From Rhizobium terrae (GTDB lineage Bacteria; Pseudomonadota; Alphaproteobacteria; Rhizobiales; Rhizobiaceae), in assembly GCF_003425685.1 (NCBI RefSeq), contig NZ_QJKM01000014.1, positions 62,001 to 126,000 on the forward strand: a DNA stretch of 64,000 nucleotides. The letters are read 5' to 3'. The position numbers and the translations under genes are program-made. The notes beneath the pieces are model-generated. The model worked only from the letters and a program-made list of their open reading frames with translations, had not been told where the DNA came from and made no database searches. Shown one piece after another: positions 17,188 through 24,766 of this stretch. Position 1 is the first letter of the stretch, and each line of letters starts with the position of its first letter.

Positions 17188-17991
17188 TCAGGAATTGAGG
17201 AGAACGAGGCCCGGAACTGTCAGCATCAGTTCGGGATCTTCGAATACGGCATATTCGAGGTTCTTGCGGGCGATGCGGGCGTGCTCGCGGGCGATGAACT
17301 CGGCTCTTGCGCCTTCGCGGCCGGCAATCGCCGTCACCAGGGTGCGATGCTGATCCTGGGCGATATGCAGCGACTGGCGGAAAGCCGCCACATGTGCACG
17401 GCCGGAAAGGAAGGCGGAAGGCGAAGCGAAGGGAAGGCGGGTCGCGCGCTCCACCTCACGCTGGATCACGGTACTGCCGGAAAGCTCTACCAGGACTGCA
17501 TGGAATTTCGCGTTCGCTTCGGAATAAGCCTCCAGATCCACGTCATCCGCGGCCTCGCCGAAACAATCGTCCAGCCGGGCCTGGATTTCCCGAAGCTGAT
17601 CCATCCCCGCCTGGGAGACACCGCGCTCCGCGGCGAGCCGGGCTGCGGTGCCTTCCAGCACACCGCGCAGCTCGATCGCATCGACCGCATCCGCATAGGT
17701 GAAGCTGCGGACGACGAAACCGCCATTAGCGAGCCGGTCGAGAAGTCCTTCCTCGGCAAGCCGCGACATCACCTCGCGCACCGGCGTGCGAGAGATCTGC
17801 AACGTCTCGGCGAGCGACACTTCGAAGAGCCGCGTGCCTCCGGGGTAATCACCGCTGAGGATCTTCTTGCGCAGCTCCATCAGCGCGCGCATCGTATGAG
17901 TGGTTCTCGAAGTCTCTTCCAATTCAGCACCTTTGCCTGACACGAGGTCGGCGCAACCTCCGCCTGTCGATGGCACAAATCTTAGCCACAT
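17188..17991 (-). CDS. GntR family (FCD) transcriptional regulator
   Basis: Up to 267 residues. The GntR winged HTH (about 35-95: ALMELRKKILSGDYPGG, LAETLQISRTPVREVMSRL) is followed by an all-helical FCD ligand domain (105-240). The start is uncertain: ATG 17991 lacks a ribosome site, while GTG 17943 and TTG 17922 (AAAGG seven bases upstream) are likelier. It sits between the DUF1932 gene and ligM in the same orientation. TGTATACA sites flank it on both sides, so it probably represses ligM and itself in response to an aromatic acid intermediate. Confidence 0.85.
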   Translation of the reverse strand: MWLRFVPSTGGGCADLVSGKGAELEETSRTTHTMRALMELRKKILSGDYPGGTRLFEVSLAETLQISRTPVREVMSRLAEEGLLDRLANGGFVVRSFTYADAVDAIELRGVLEGTAARLAAERGVSQAGMDQLREIQARLDDCFGEAADDVDLEAYSEANAKFHAVLVELSGSTVIQREVERATRLPFASPSAFLSGRAHVAAFRQSLHIAQDQHRTLVTAIAGREGARAEFIAREHARIARKNLEYAVFEDPELMLTVPGLVLLNS

Positions 17992-18013
17992 CTGATGGAT
18001 TGGCCAAGTCCCG

Positions 18014-18021
18014 TGTATACA
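18014..18021. promoter_or_regulatory. TGTATACA palindrome before gntR
   Basis: Identical to the 17070 site and placed just upstream of the GntR open frame, as expected for autoregulation. Confidence 0.5.
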
Positions 18022-18072
18022 GGCATCCGATGCCGCAAATGACGGGCGGGTCTGGGGCTGGAAGACCGGCAG

Positions 18073-18078
18073 GTATAC
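18073..18078. promoter_or_regulatory. GTATAC half-conserved site upstream of gntR
   Basis: GGTATACAA, sharing GTATACA with the 17070 and 18014 sites; it lies 59 bases from the second. It may be an additional GntR operator. Confidence 0.3.
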
Positions 18079-18101
18079 AAGAAAGCGCCGGGGATTTGGC
18101 C

Positions 18102-18974
18102 TTATTTGTCCCTGCGTCGGGCCGCCAGAACACGAGCGACGGCTTCCTTCAAATCGCCGGCCGGCTTGACGCCGCTTGCCGCCATCGCATCCTGGATTGC
18201 AGCGATTTCCCGGGCGATGCCGCCGTTGAGGCCGAGTGCATCGAGCGTCTCCCCGCTTTCCCGCATCTCGGCAGCGCGCCGGCGGCCATGGCGGGTGGTG
18301 CGCTCGAACTGGTAATCCGGGAATTTCGACCAGTCGAGGCCCGGAAAGCTGCCGGAAAGCGAAGCAAGGATTTCCTCGAAGCAGCCGGAGGCTTCTGCCG
18401 CCAGCAACGCCTCGACGGTGATCGCCTCGAGACCCTTGACGAAGACGGAACGAACCATTTTGATGGCCGTCGCCGAACCCACGGCTTCACCGGCCAGATC
18501 CACGTTGAACCCGAGCTTCCGGAACCGATCGAGAAGTTCACCCGCCGTCTTCCCGGCGATCAAAACCGGCGTCGCATGCCCCTTCGGATGGACCGGCGCC
18601 ATCACCGCCATGTCGAGATAATCGGCACCCGTCTGATTGACCAGGGCGGCGGTCTCGCGCTTGCGGCCCGGAGAAACGGAATTGATATCGATCAGCAACG
18701 CGCCCTGGCCTAGATGCGGCGCGATGGATTGCGCTGCATTGAGGCTCTGATCCGCTGTCACCGCGCTGAAGATCCATTCGGCGTCGGCAAGGCCAGCAGA
18801 TGAATCCGCTGGCTGCACGCCGCGGCTCACCATCGCATCCCGCATTTCAACAGCACTTTGCGCATTGTCGAGCAGCACGTCATAGGCGCGGAATTCCCCG
18901 CCATCCAGCTTCGGCGCCAGGCTGTCGTGGAAGGCGCGTGCCGCTTCGCCAAAGCCCAGGAATGCGATTCTCAT
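18102..18974 (-). CDS. NAD(P)-dependent dehydrogenase, 6PGDH-like with DUF1932
   Basis: 290 residues from the ATG at 18974 (GGGAG upstream; an ATG at 18992 is less likely). The N-terminal Rossmann motif is MRIAFLGFGEAARAF (GxGxxA), with an SVSPGRK segment typical of beta-hydroxyacid dehydrogenases; the C-terminal half (about 190-265) matches DUF1932. Proteins of this build oxidise or reduce beta-hydroxyacids. It lies between galD- and gntR-like genes, so it probably acts on an aromatic ring-cleavage intermediate or side product. It is not the GFO/IDH-type LigC, so a CHMS dehydrogenase role would be new. Confidence 0.78.
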   Translation of the reverse strand: MRIAFLGFGEAARAFHDSLAPKLDGGEFRAYDVLLDNAQSAVEMRDAMVSRGVQPADSSAGLADAEWIFSAVTADQSLNAAQSIAPHLGQGALLIDINSVSPGRKRETAALVNQTGADYLDMAVMAPVHPKGHATPVLIAGKTAGELLDRFRKLGFNVDLAGEAVGSATAIKMVRSVFVKGLEAITVEALLAAEASGCFEEILASLSGSFPGLDWSKFPDYQFERTTRHGRRRAAEMRESGETLDALGLNGGIAREIAAIQDAMAASGVKPAGDLKEAVARVLAARRRDK

Positions 18975-18988
18975 CCGCCTCTCCCAAC

Positions 18989-20044
18989 TCAATCGTCGAA
19001 GACCACGCCGTCGAACAACTTTCGCGCCGTGCGCAGCACCGCCGCGCGATAGACCTCGCCGTTTTTCATCGTGGCGATCACGCTCATCTCGCCGGTCGGA
19101 TGCTCGATCGACAGGAGCTTTTCATCGCCCTCCGGAATAATCGCCAGTTCCGAGGCGGGACCTTTCGGCAACAGGCAGGCCGTCGCGACGCTGACGGCTC
19201 CGAGAACGCCGATCGCATCGTGGCAGGTATGCGGGATGAATGTGCGCGTCGAGATTGCTCCTCCCGCCATCGGTGCCGACACCATTGTCATTTTCGGCAC
19301 GGATTTCTTGGCGACGTCGCCGAGATTCATCATCGGTCCGGCCTTCAGCCGGATCGCCTCCAGCCTGGCGCGAAGCTCCTGGTTCGCCTCAAGCTCCTTG
19401 GGGCCTTCCGTGCCGGTAATGCCAAACACATCGGCGCGCATGACGACACAGGGCATGCCGTTGTCGATCAGTGTGCAGGCAACGCCTTCGATCTCGTCCA
19501 CGGCATTGCCTGTCGGCAGCAGCGCGCCGCAGGAGGAGCCGGCCGTATCGGCGAATACGATCGGCACCGGCGCGGACGTGCCCGGCACGCCGTCGATCCG
19601 GGCATCGCCCTTGTAGGTCACCTGCCCGCCGGGCGTCTCGACCGTCGCGATGGCGATCTGTCCGGTATTCTCCATGAAGATCGAGACTTCGGTCTTCTCG
19701 CCCTTGACGGGCACCAGCCCGCGCTCGATCGCGAAAGGCCCTACGCCGGCCAGGATGTTACCGCAGTTCTGCGCGTCCGTAACGACCGGCTGGTCGACGA
19801 AGACCTGCAGGAAAAGATAGTCGACATCGACTCCTTCCCGCTCGGACTTCTTCACCACGGCAACCTTGGAGGTCAGCGGATGGGCGCCACCCATGCCGTC
19901 GATCTGGCGCGGATCGGGTGAACCCATGACCCTCAGCAGAAAATTGTCGCGGTCGGCCGGGAGGTCCTCGACGAGGAAATAGCCGCCCTTCGAGGTGCCG
20001 CCGCGCATCCACATGCAGCGGATGCCGGTTTCGGTGTCAGTCAT
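18989..20044 (-). CDS. galD: 4-oxalomesaconate tautomerase (GalD/LigU, PrpF family)
   Basis: 351 residues with the PrpF/diaminopimelate-epimerase-like two-domain fold. The N-terminal CMWMRGGTSKGGYF and the segments TSK60 and NC94GN hold the probable Lys/Cys catalytic pair, spaced as I recall for LigU. GalD/LigU shifts the double bond of 4-oxalomesaconate formed after ring cleavage of gallate or hydrolysis of pyrone dicarboxylate. Neighbours are galC- and galB-like genes upstream across a palindromic repeat, and the DUF1932 dehydrogenase 14 bases downstream. A plain aconitate isomerase-like PrpF is the alternative. Confidence 0.83.
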   Translation of the reverse strand: MTDTETGIRCMWMRGGTSKGGYFLVEDLPADRDNFLLRVMGSPDPRQIDGMGGAHPLTSKVAVVKKSEREGVDVDYLFLQVFVDQPVVTDAQNCGNILAGVGPFAIERGLVPVKGEKTEVSIFMENTGQIAIATVETPGGQVTYKGDARIDGVPGTSAPVPIVFADTAGSSCGALLPTGNAVDEIEGVACTLIDNGMPCVVMRADVFGITGTEGPKELEANQELRARLEAIRLKAGPMMNLGDVAKKSVPKMTMVSAPMAGGAISTRTFIPHTCHDAIGVLGAVSVATACLLPKGPASELAIIPEGDEKLLSIEHPTGEMSVIATMKNGEVYRAAVLRTARKLFDGVVFDD

Positions 20045-20126
20045 TCTCCAACCTCCCTCTTCTCCCCTGTCGGAAAAGGAGAAGCAACTTTCGCTGCTAC
20101 ATGGTGGAAAGGCTTAAACCTTCTCC

Positions 20127-20223
20127 GCCGTCATCCTCGTCCTCGGGTTTAACCCGAAGATGTCCCGAGGATCTGCAACGGTCGACGTGGATGGATCCTC
20201 GGGACAAGCCCGAGGATGACGGC
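20127..20223. repeat. Mosaic palindromic intergenic repeat (rhizobial type)
   Basis: 97-base element with perfect 13-base terminal inverted repeats (GCCGTCATCCTCG / CGAGGATGACGGC). Inner hairpins are CGGGTTTAACCCG and CCTCGGGACAAGCCCGAGG. The sequence style is that of short intergenic mosaic elements abundant in Rhizobiaceae. It separates the galC-like and galD-like genes and could act as an mRNA processing or stabilising site. Confidence 0.7.
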
Positions 20224-20235
20224 CAAACGCACCGC

Positions 20236-20907
20236 TCAGATATATTTCAAACCCTTTTCAGCCAGCCGGCCGCGCATGCCGTAGATGTCGAGGCCGAGTT
20301 CGCCGGCGGCGAGCCGCTTGCGCTTGTCGTCCTCGGCAGCCACACGCGCTTCCGCCTTCCTGGCGACGGCTTCCGCTTCTTCGCGGACAACGACGCAGAC
20401 GCCGTCGTCGTCGGCGACGATCACATCACCGGGCCGCACATAAGCTCCCGCGCAGACGACCGGTACGTTGACCGAGCCAAGCGTCTCCTTGACCGTACCC
20501 TGCGCGAAGACCGCCTTGGACCAGACCGGGAATTTCATCTCGGTGAGATCCGCCACATCACGCACGCCCGCATCGATGATCAGGCCCTTGCAGCCGCGCG
20601 CCAGCGCGGATGTGGCGAGCAGGTCACCGAAATAACCGTCCTCGCAGGGGCTGGTCGGCGCAAGCAGCAGGATATCGCCCGGCTTGATCTGCTCGATCGC
20701 CACATGCAGCATCCAGTTGTCGCCCGGAGGCGCGGAGATGGTCACCGCGCTTGCTGCAAGCCGCGCACCGCGATAGATCGGCCGCATGTAGCTCGCAAGC
20801 AGGCCCTTGCGGCCCTGCGCCTCGTGAACGGTCGCGACACCGCAGGCAGCCAGCCGGTCAACGACCGACTGATCCGCACGCTCGATATTCTGGACTACGA
20901 CACCCAT
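20236..20907 (-). CDS. galC: 4-carboxy-4-hydroxy-2-oxoadipate aldolase (GalC/LigK, RraA fold)
   Basis: 223 residues with the RraA-like fold. The metal/pyruvate site IIDAGVRDVADL carries R116-D117, the conserved pair of HMG/CHA aldolases, and GDNWMLHVAIEQIKPGDIL is typical. The enzyme splits 4-carboxy-4-hydroxy-2-oxoadipate into pyruvate and oxaloacetate and usually also decarboxylates oxaloacetate. GAGGAAATCCA precedes the ATG. It follows galB by nine bases on the same strand. It completes the lower gallate / protocatechuate-4,5 route. Confidence 0.88.
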   Translation of the reverse strand: MGVVVQNIERADQSVVDRLAACGVATVHEAQGRKGLLASYMRPIYRGARLAASAVTISAPPGDNWMLHVAIEQIKPGDILLLAPTSPCEDGYFGDLLATSALARGCKGLIIDAGVRDVADLTEMKFPVWSKAVFAQGTVKETLGSVNVPVVCAGAYVRPGDVIVADDDGVCVVVREEAEAVARKAEARVAAEDDKRKRLAAGELGLDIYGMRGRLAEKGLKYI

Positions 20908-20916
20908 TGGATTTCC

Positions 20917-21645
20917 TCAGAGTTCGTCGACGGTGCGCGGAAAGACCGACTGGAAGCCTTCCGCGTGGGTCGACTTGCGCCCGCCGGACTGCCCGCCCGA
21001 ATTGCGCATGAAGTGGTTGCCGCGGTTTTCGGCGACGTTCTTGTAGAAGTCCCAGAGGTGCTCCTGGCCTTCCATGCACTGGATGGCGGCCCACTTCTTT
21101 TCCCAGACGGGCGAGATGTCGAGGAAGACGTCCGGCTTCCATTCCATCTGTTCGGTCTGGTGCGGCTCGAAAAGATAGAGCTGCGGCGCGCCGAGCACCT
21201 TTTCGCCCGGATTGTGACCCCAGGCCTGGGCGATCATGCGGGCATCGAGCGCGACCTGCGTGGCATACATGTGGTCGGTATTGTAGGGATCCCACTTGGA
21301 ATGGGACAGCATGAATTCCGGCTGCACCTTGCGGATCACGTCGACCAGCTTGAACTTCGCCTCCTGGTCGACGATGAGCGGGTAATCGCCGAGGTCGAAG
21401 AACTGGATGTCGGTGACGTCGAGCGCCTTGGCCGCCGCTTCCGCTTCCTTGCGGCGGGAGGCCTTGACCTTTTCCAGCGTCATGCCCGGGTTCTTCCAGA
21501 GCTTGGCACTTTCGCCGCGCTCGCCATAGGACAGGCAGACGACAGTGACTTCGTAACCCTTTTCCTCATGCAAGGCGATCGCGCCGCCGCAGCGCCAAAC
21601 GAAATCCGCCGAGTGAGCGCTGATGACCAATGCTGTCTTTGCCAT
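20917..21645 (-). CDS. galB: 4-oxalomesaconate hydratase (GalB type, PIG-L fold)
   Basis: 242 residues of the PIG-L/LmbE fold, but with AHSAD instead of the deacetylase AHPDD motif. The likely zinc ligands are H11, D14 and H125 (NTDHMYAT). Pseudomonas putida GalB is such a protein and hydrates 4-oxalomesaconate in gallate breakdown, unlike the amidohydrolase-fold LigJ. Position between the dioxygenase and the galC aldolase supports this role over sugar deacetylation. Confidence 0.87.
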   Translation of the reverse strand: MAKTALVISAHSADFVWRCGGAIALHEEKGYEVTVVCLSYGERGESAKLWKNPGMTLEKVKASRRKEAEAAAKALDVTDIQFFDLGDYPLIVDQEAKFKLVDVIRKVQPEFMLSHSKWDPYNTDHMYATQVALDARMIAQAWGHNPGEKVLGAPQLYLFEPHQTEQMEWKPDVFLDISPVWEKKWAAIQCMEGQEHLWDFYKNVAENRGNHFMRNSGGQSGGRKSTHAEGFQSVFPRTVDEL

Positions 21646-21663
21646 TGTATGCCTCTTGATTTC

Positions 21664-22620
21664 TTACTTGTGCGCAACCGGCGGCGTGCCGTGCGTATGG
21701 AAGGTTTCGATCGTCTTCATGCCCCAGGCCTGGCCCTTCTTGCGGTCGGTTTCGGTCCAGACAACCGGCTTCCAGTCGGGACGAAGGATCAGGCGGGCGC
21801 CGGCATTGGCAAGCTCCACGCGGTTGCCGGCGGGCTCCCAGACATAAAGGAAGAACGTGCCCTGGATCGCATGCTTGTGTGGACCGGATTCGATATGGAC
21901 GCCGTTTTCCAGGAAGATGTCGGCGGCGCGGAGAATATCCTCACGCTGGTCGCAGGCATAGGTGACGTGGTGGAAACGGCCGTGCGAACCGGTATGGTCC
22001 TCGGAGCAGGCGAGGTCGTAGGTCTTGTTGTTGATGGTGAACCAGCAGCCGCCGAGCCGGCCATTGTCAAGCTGGATCATCTCCGTCACACGGCTGCCGA
22101 GCGCTACCGTCATGAACTCGCGGATTTGGCTGACATCGGCGGCAAGCAGGTTGACGTGGTCTAGGCGCCGCGGGCAGGCGCCGCGGCCGTGATACCGCTG
22201 GGCGATGTTCTTCAGCGCCGGCTTTTCTTCCGGCGGCGCGACATATTCCCTGGTATCCCAGTAGAGTTCGAAAAGATGGCCGTCGGGGCTCCTGAACTGG
22301 TAGGCACGGCCGTGGCCCAGATCGCCATCGGTCCAGCCCGCGCCCCAGCCCCGCTCTTCGATGACCTTGACACGACGTTCCAGCGCTTCGGCGGAAGACG
22401 TGCGATACGCGACGTGGCCGATACCTGTCGTGTGATGCCTGGTGAGCTTCAGCGTATGGAATTCATAGTCGTCATAGGCGCGCAGATAGACGCTGTCGCC
22501 GTCGCGGCCGCTCTCGGTCAGCCCATAGACGCGGGTGAAGAAATCAAGCGTCTCCTCGAAACGGTCGGAATAGAGCTCCACATGGCCCAGATGGGCGACA
22601 TCATAACAGGGTTCGGTCAT
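21664..22620 (-). CDS. Type I extradiol ring-cleavage dioxygenase (VOC)
   Basis: 318 residues in two paired VOC domains (about 8-125 and 150-275). The 2-His-1-carboxylate iron ligands appear as H155 (RLDH), H217 or H218 (RFHHV) and E269 (NRVEL). N157 and Y259 also match active-site positions of homoprotocatechuate 2,3-dioxygenase, but the acid-base His of that enzyme (H200) aligns with Y201. It is the first gene of the galB-galC-galD block and the only ring-cleavage candidate there. A gallate- or methylgallate-type substrate follows from context only; catechol 2,3-cleavage is the family default. Confidence 0.85.
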   Translation of the reverse strand: MTEPCYDVAHLGHVELYSDRFEETLDFFTRVYGLTESGRDGDSVYLRAYDDYEFHTLKLTRHHTTGIGHVAYRTSSAEALERRVKVIEERGWGAGWTDGDLGHGRAYQFRSPDGHLFELYWDTREYVAPPEEKPALKNIAQRYHGRGACPRRLDHVNLLAADVSQIREFMTVALGSRVTEMIQLDNGRLGGCWFTINNKTYDLACSEDHTGSHGRFHHVTYACDQREDILRAADIFLENGVHIESGPHKHAIQGTFFLYVWEPAGNRVELANAGARLILRPDWKPVVWTETDRKKGQAWGMKTIETFHTHGTPPVAHK

Positions 22621-22751
22621 CGGCTTTTCTCAGGATCCACTTGCAACGCCGGCGGAAGGGCGCAATCTCCTCCAGATCGGATCCGCGTTCTCCACCCGAA
22701 ACGCGGCCGGGCGCCGGGCGCCGCAGCTGGAACGAAGACATAGAAGCAGAT

Positions 22752-22781
22752 CCGCAGCCTGACGAATAGGTTCTGCTGCGG
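22752..22781. promoter_or_regulatory. Inverted repeat upstream of the dioxygenase operon
   Basis: CCGCAGC (22752-22758) and GCTGCGG (22775-22781) are perfect inverted 7-base copies in the 269-base region before the dioxygenase start. It could be an operator or a leader hairpin. No GTATAC site occurs here, so this promoter may answer to the tandem-HTH LysR instead of the GntR. Confidence 0.3.
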
Positions 22782-22850
22782 GGGCATAAGTTTTGGTTGA
22801 AACGGAAAAGGCAAGCCGATGCGGCGATGCCGGGATATCATTGTCCCGAC

Positions 22851-22879
22851 GTGGCGCGGCGGGAAAGCCGCCGCGCCAC
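22851..22879 (-). terminator. GC-rich hairpin after terC
   Basis: Perfect 12-base arms GTGGCGCGGCGG / CCGCCGCGCCAC with a 5-base loop, starting eleven bases past the terC stop on the minus strand. There is no clear U tract, but it separates terC from the dioxygenase operon. Confidence 0.55.
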
Positions 22880-22889
22880 AGGAGAAAAA

Positions 22890-23543
22890 TCAGCCGCCGA
22901 TATAGGGCAGGACTTCGTGAGCACCGCGCCAGATCATTTCGAGCGCGACATAGAGGATGACGGCGAGACCGACATAAGCGATCCAGCGATGCTTGTTGAG
23001 CAGGCGGGCGATGAAGCTCGCGGCGACACCCATCAGCGCGATCGACAATACGAGGCCGAAAATCAGCACCTCGGGATGTTCGTGCGCGGCACCGGCAACG
23101 GCCAGAACGTTGTCGAGCGACATGGAAACATCGGCAATGACGATCTGCCAGGCCGCCTGTGCGAAGGTCTTGCGCGGCGCTCCGCCGGCAATCGTGCCGT
23201 CGGCATTGATATCTTCGTTCTCAAGCGCCTCCGTGGCTTCCTCCTCGTGATGATGAGGAGTGCGCAGTTCGCGCCACATCTTCCAGCAGACCCACAGAAG
23301 CAGGATACCACCGGCCAGCAGCAGGCCGACGATCTGCAGAAGCTGCGTCGTGCCAAGCGCGAAGCCGATACGCAGAACGGTCGCGGCCACAATACCGACC
23401 AGAATGGCTTTGGAGCGTTGCGCTTTCGGCAGGCCGGCAGCGGCAAGACCGATGACGATCGCATTGTCGCCGGCCAGGACGAGGTCGATCATGATAACCT
23501 GCGCGAGGGCTGACAGCGCCTCCGCGGTAAAGAATTCCATCAT
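22890..23543 (-). CDS. TerC family integral membrane protein
   Basis: 217 residues and about seven membrane helices. The TerC signatures are DLVLAGDNAIVIGLA near the N-terminus and DVSMSLDNVLAVAG in the middle, each with acidic residues inside the membrane. A His/Glu-rich cytoplasmic loop (PHHHEEEATEALE, about 95-108) may bind metal. The family includes metal, notably Mn, exporters. Two adjacent ATGs (23543 and 23540) are possible. A nested hairpin sits in its leader. Confidence 0.87.
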   Translation of the reverse strand: MMEFFTAEALSALAQVIMIDLVLAGDNAIVIGLAAAGLPKAQRSKAILVGIVAATVLRIGFALGTTQLLQIVGLLLAGGILLLWVCWKMWRELRTPHHHEEEATEALENEDINADGTIAGGAPRKTFAQAAWQIVIADVSMSLDNVLAVAGAAHEHPEVLIFGLVLSIALMGVAASFIARLLNKHRWIAYVGLAVILYVALEMIWRGAHEVLPYIGG

Positions 23544-23588
23544 TTGGCACCCAATCTCGATAAGGCGGGGATGCCGTGTGCGTGGACC

Positions 23589-23652
23589 GTGACGAACTTG
23601 AGACCCTACGACCGGCGTTCAGCATGTCGTAGGTCACCGCCGTTTTCGTCAC
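23589..23652 (-). promoter_or_regulatory. Nested stem-loop leader of terC
   Basis: Outer stem GTGACGAA (23589-23596) pairs with TTCGTCAC (23645-23652); inner stem CCTACGAC (23605-23612) pairs with GTCGTAGG (23626-23633). Both are perfect 8-base pairings, ending about 46 bases before the terC start. TerC genes are often under Mn-sensing yybP-ykoY riboswitches, but I could not place that motif's conserved loops here, so only a structured leader is claimed. Confidence 0.45.
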
Positions 23653-23856
23653 GTGATTTCCACGAACACCAGGCACCCAAGTTGGACAAAATCCAGTCCG
23701 ACATCACAGCTCACGGATGAACTGCCAGAGGGGCCCGGTCCTGGTGCCGCAGATTTAACGGCATGACTGCAGAAACTCAAGTGGCAGTCCGTGAAACATT
23801 GAACGTATTGCCGCAATTTTACACCGGATCGTTGACGATCTCTTGCCGGAGGAAAA

Positions 23857-23879
23857 CGGCGGCCGGGCGCCGGCCGCCG
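23857..23879 (-). terminator. Terminator of the peptide-type ABC operon
   Basis: Perfect 10-base arms CGGCGGCCGG / CCGGCCGCCG with a 3-base loop, followed on the minus strand by TTTTCC, eight bases past the permease stop. Confidence 0.8.
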
Positions 23880-23886
23880 CCCGAAA

Positions 23887-24756
23887 TCAGGAAATGGTGG
23901 GATCAAGCCTGTCGCGCAACCAGTCGCCGACGATCGAGATCGACAGCGTCGTCAGCATGATGACGAAGGACGGCGCGAGCATGATCCAGGGGGCGCGTGT
24001 GAGATATTCGCGACCGTAACCCACCATGTTGCCGAGACTGGTCATCGGCGGCTGCACGCCGAGACCGAGGAACGAAAGACTCGATTCCATCAGGATGATT
24101 TCCGGGAACGTGAGCGTCATGGAGACGATCAGCGTCGAGGCGATGTTCGGCAGGATGTGCTTGAGGTAGACGCGGGAGGGCTTTGCGCCGAGCTGGGTGA
24201 CCGCCGAGGCATAACCCTGGCCGCTTGCGGCGATCGCGAGACCGCGGGCGATACGGGCGTAGCGTTCCCAGCCGTAGAAGCCCATCAGGCAGATCAGCAG
24301 GGTCAGCGACGAGCCGAAGAAGGCAAGCACCGCGAGCGACATGATGAGAAACGGCATGGCCGCCTGAAAATCCGCGAGCATGAGCACGAGCTGCTCGACG
24401 AGGCCGCGGAAATAAGCCGCCAGGAAGCCGAGCGCGGTGCCGATGAAGGCGGAAATCAGCGTCGCCCCGAACGCGATCAGCAGCGAGATGCGGATCGATT
24501 CGATGAGGCGGGACATCACGTCGCGGCCGAGTTCGTCGGTCCCGAGAAGGTGTGCAGGGTTGCCGGGCAGCGAGAGGCGGTTGCGCAGGTCCATCGCGGT
24601 AATCGCATAAGGACGGATCCAGTCGGCACCGAATGCGATGACGACCATGGCGACAATCCAGGCGATACCGATCACGACGAAGATCGGAAACCGGCGCTTC
24701 CTCTTCATTTTATGGGTGGTACCGATGGCCGGCGCGGTTTGAGCAATGTTTGCCAT
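23887..24756 (-). CDS. Peptide/opine-type ABC transporter permease (DppC class)
   Basis: 289 residues from the ATG at 24756 (AGGAAG upstream). A basic N-terminus (KMKRKRRF) precedes six membrane helices. GTDELGRDVMSRLI is the DppC family signature after the first helix, and the EAA-like loop is AKPSRVYLKHILPN. It pairs with the DppB-type permease upstream to form the inner-membrane channel. It is the last gene of the SBP-ATPase-ATPase-permease-permease operon, which begins with the phosphonate monoester hydrolase. Confidence 0.9.
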   Translation of the reverse strand: MANIAQTAPAIGTTHKMKRKRRFPIFVVIGIAWIVAMVVIAFGADWIRPYAITAMDLRNRLSLPGNPAHLLGTDELGRDVMSRLIESIRISLLIAFGATLISAFIGTALGFLAAYFRGLVEQLVLMLADFQAAMPFLIMSLAVLAFFGSSLTLLICLMGFYGWERYARIARGLAIAASGQGYASAVTQLGAKPSRVYLKHILPNIASTLIVSMTLTFPEIILMESSLSFLGLGVQPPMTSLGNMVGYGREYLTRAPWIMLAPSFVIMLTTLSISIVGDWLRDRLDPTIS

Positions 24757-24766
24757 GTCTGCTTCC

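Larger units (their letters stand above)
23544..23886. other. 343-base gene-free region before terC
   Basis: It holds the nested hairpin at 23589-23652 near terC and the terminator of the peptide transporter operon at 23857-23879. The middle (about 23660-23850) has no open frame with coding character and no repeat that I can see. Confidence 0.6.

Noticed and set aside
20101..22164. 687-codon open frame on the plus strand
   Set aside because: It is antisense to galB, galC and the dioxygenase, which have clear families; long antisense frames are common in GC-rich DNA.
23544..23660. yybP-ykoY manganese riboswitch before terC
   Set aside because: The genomic position suggests it, but I could not find the conserved loop sequences; only a nested hairpin is supported.
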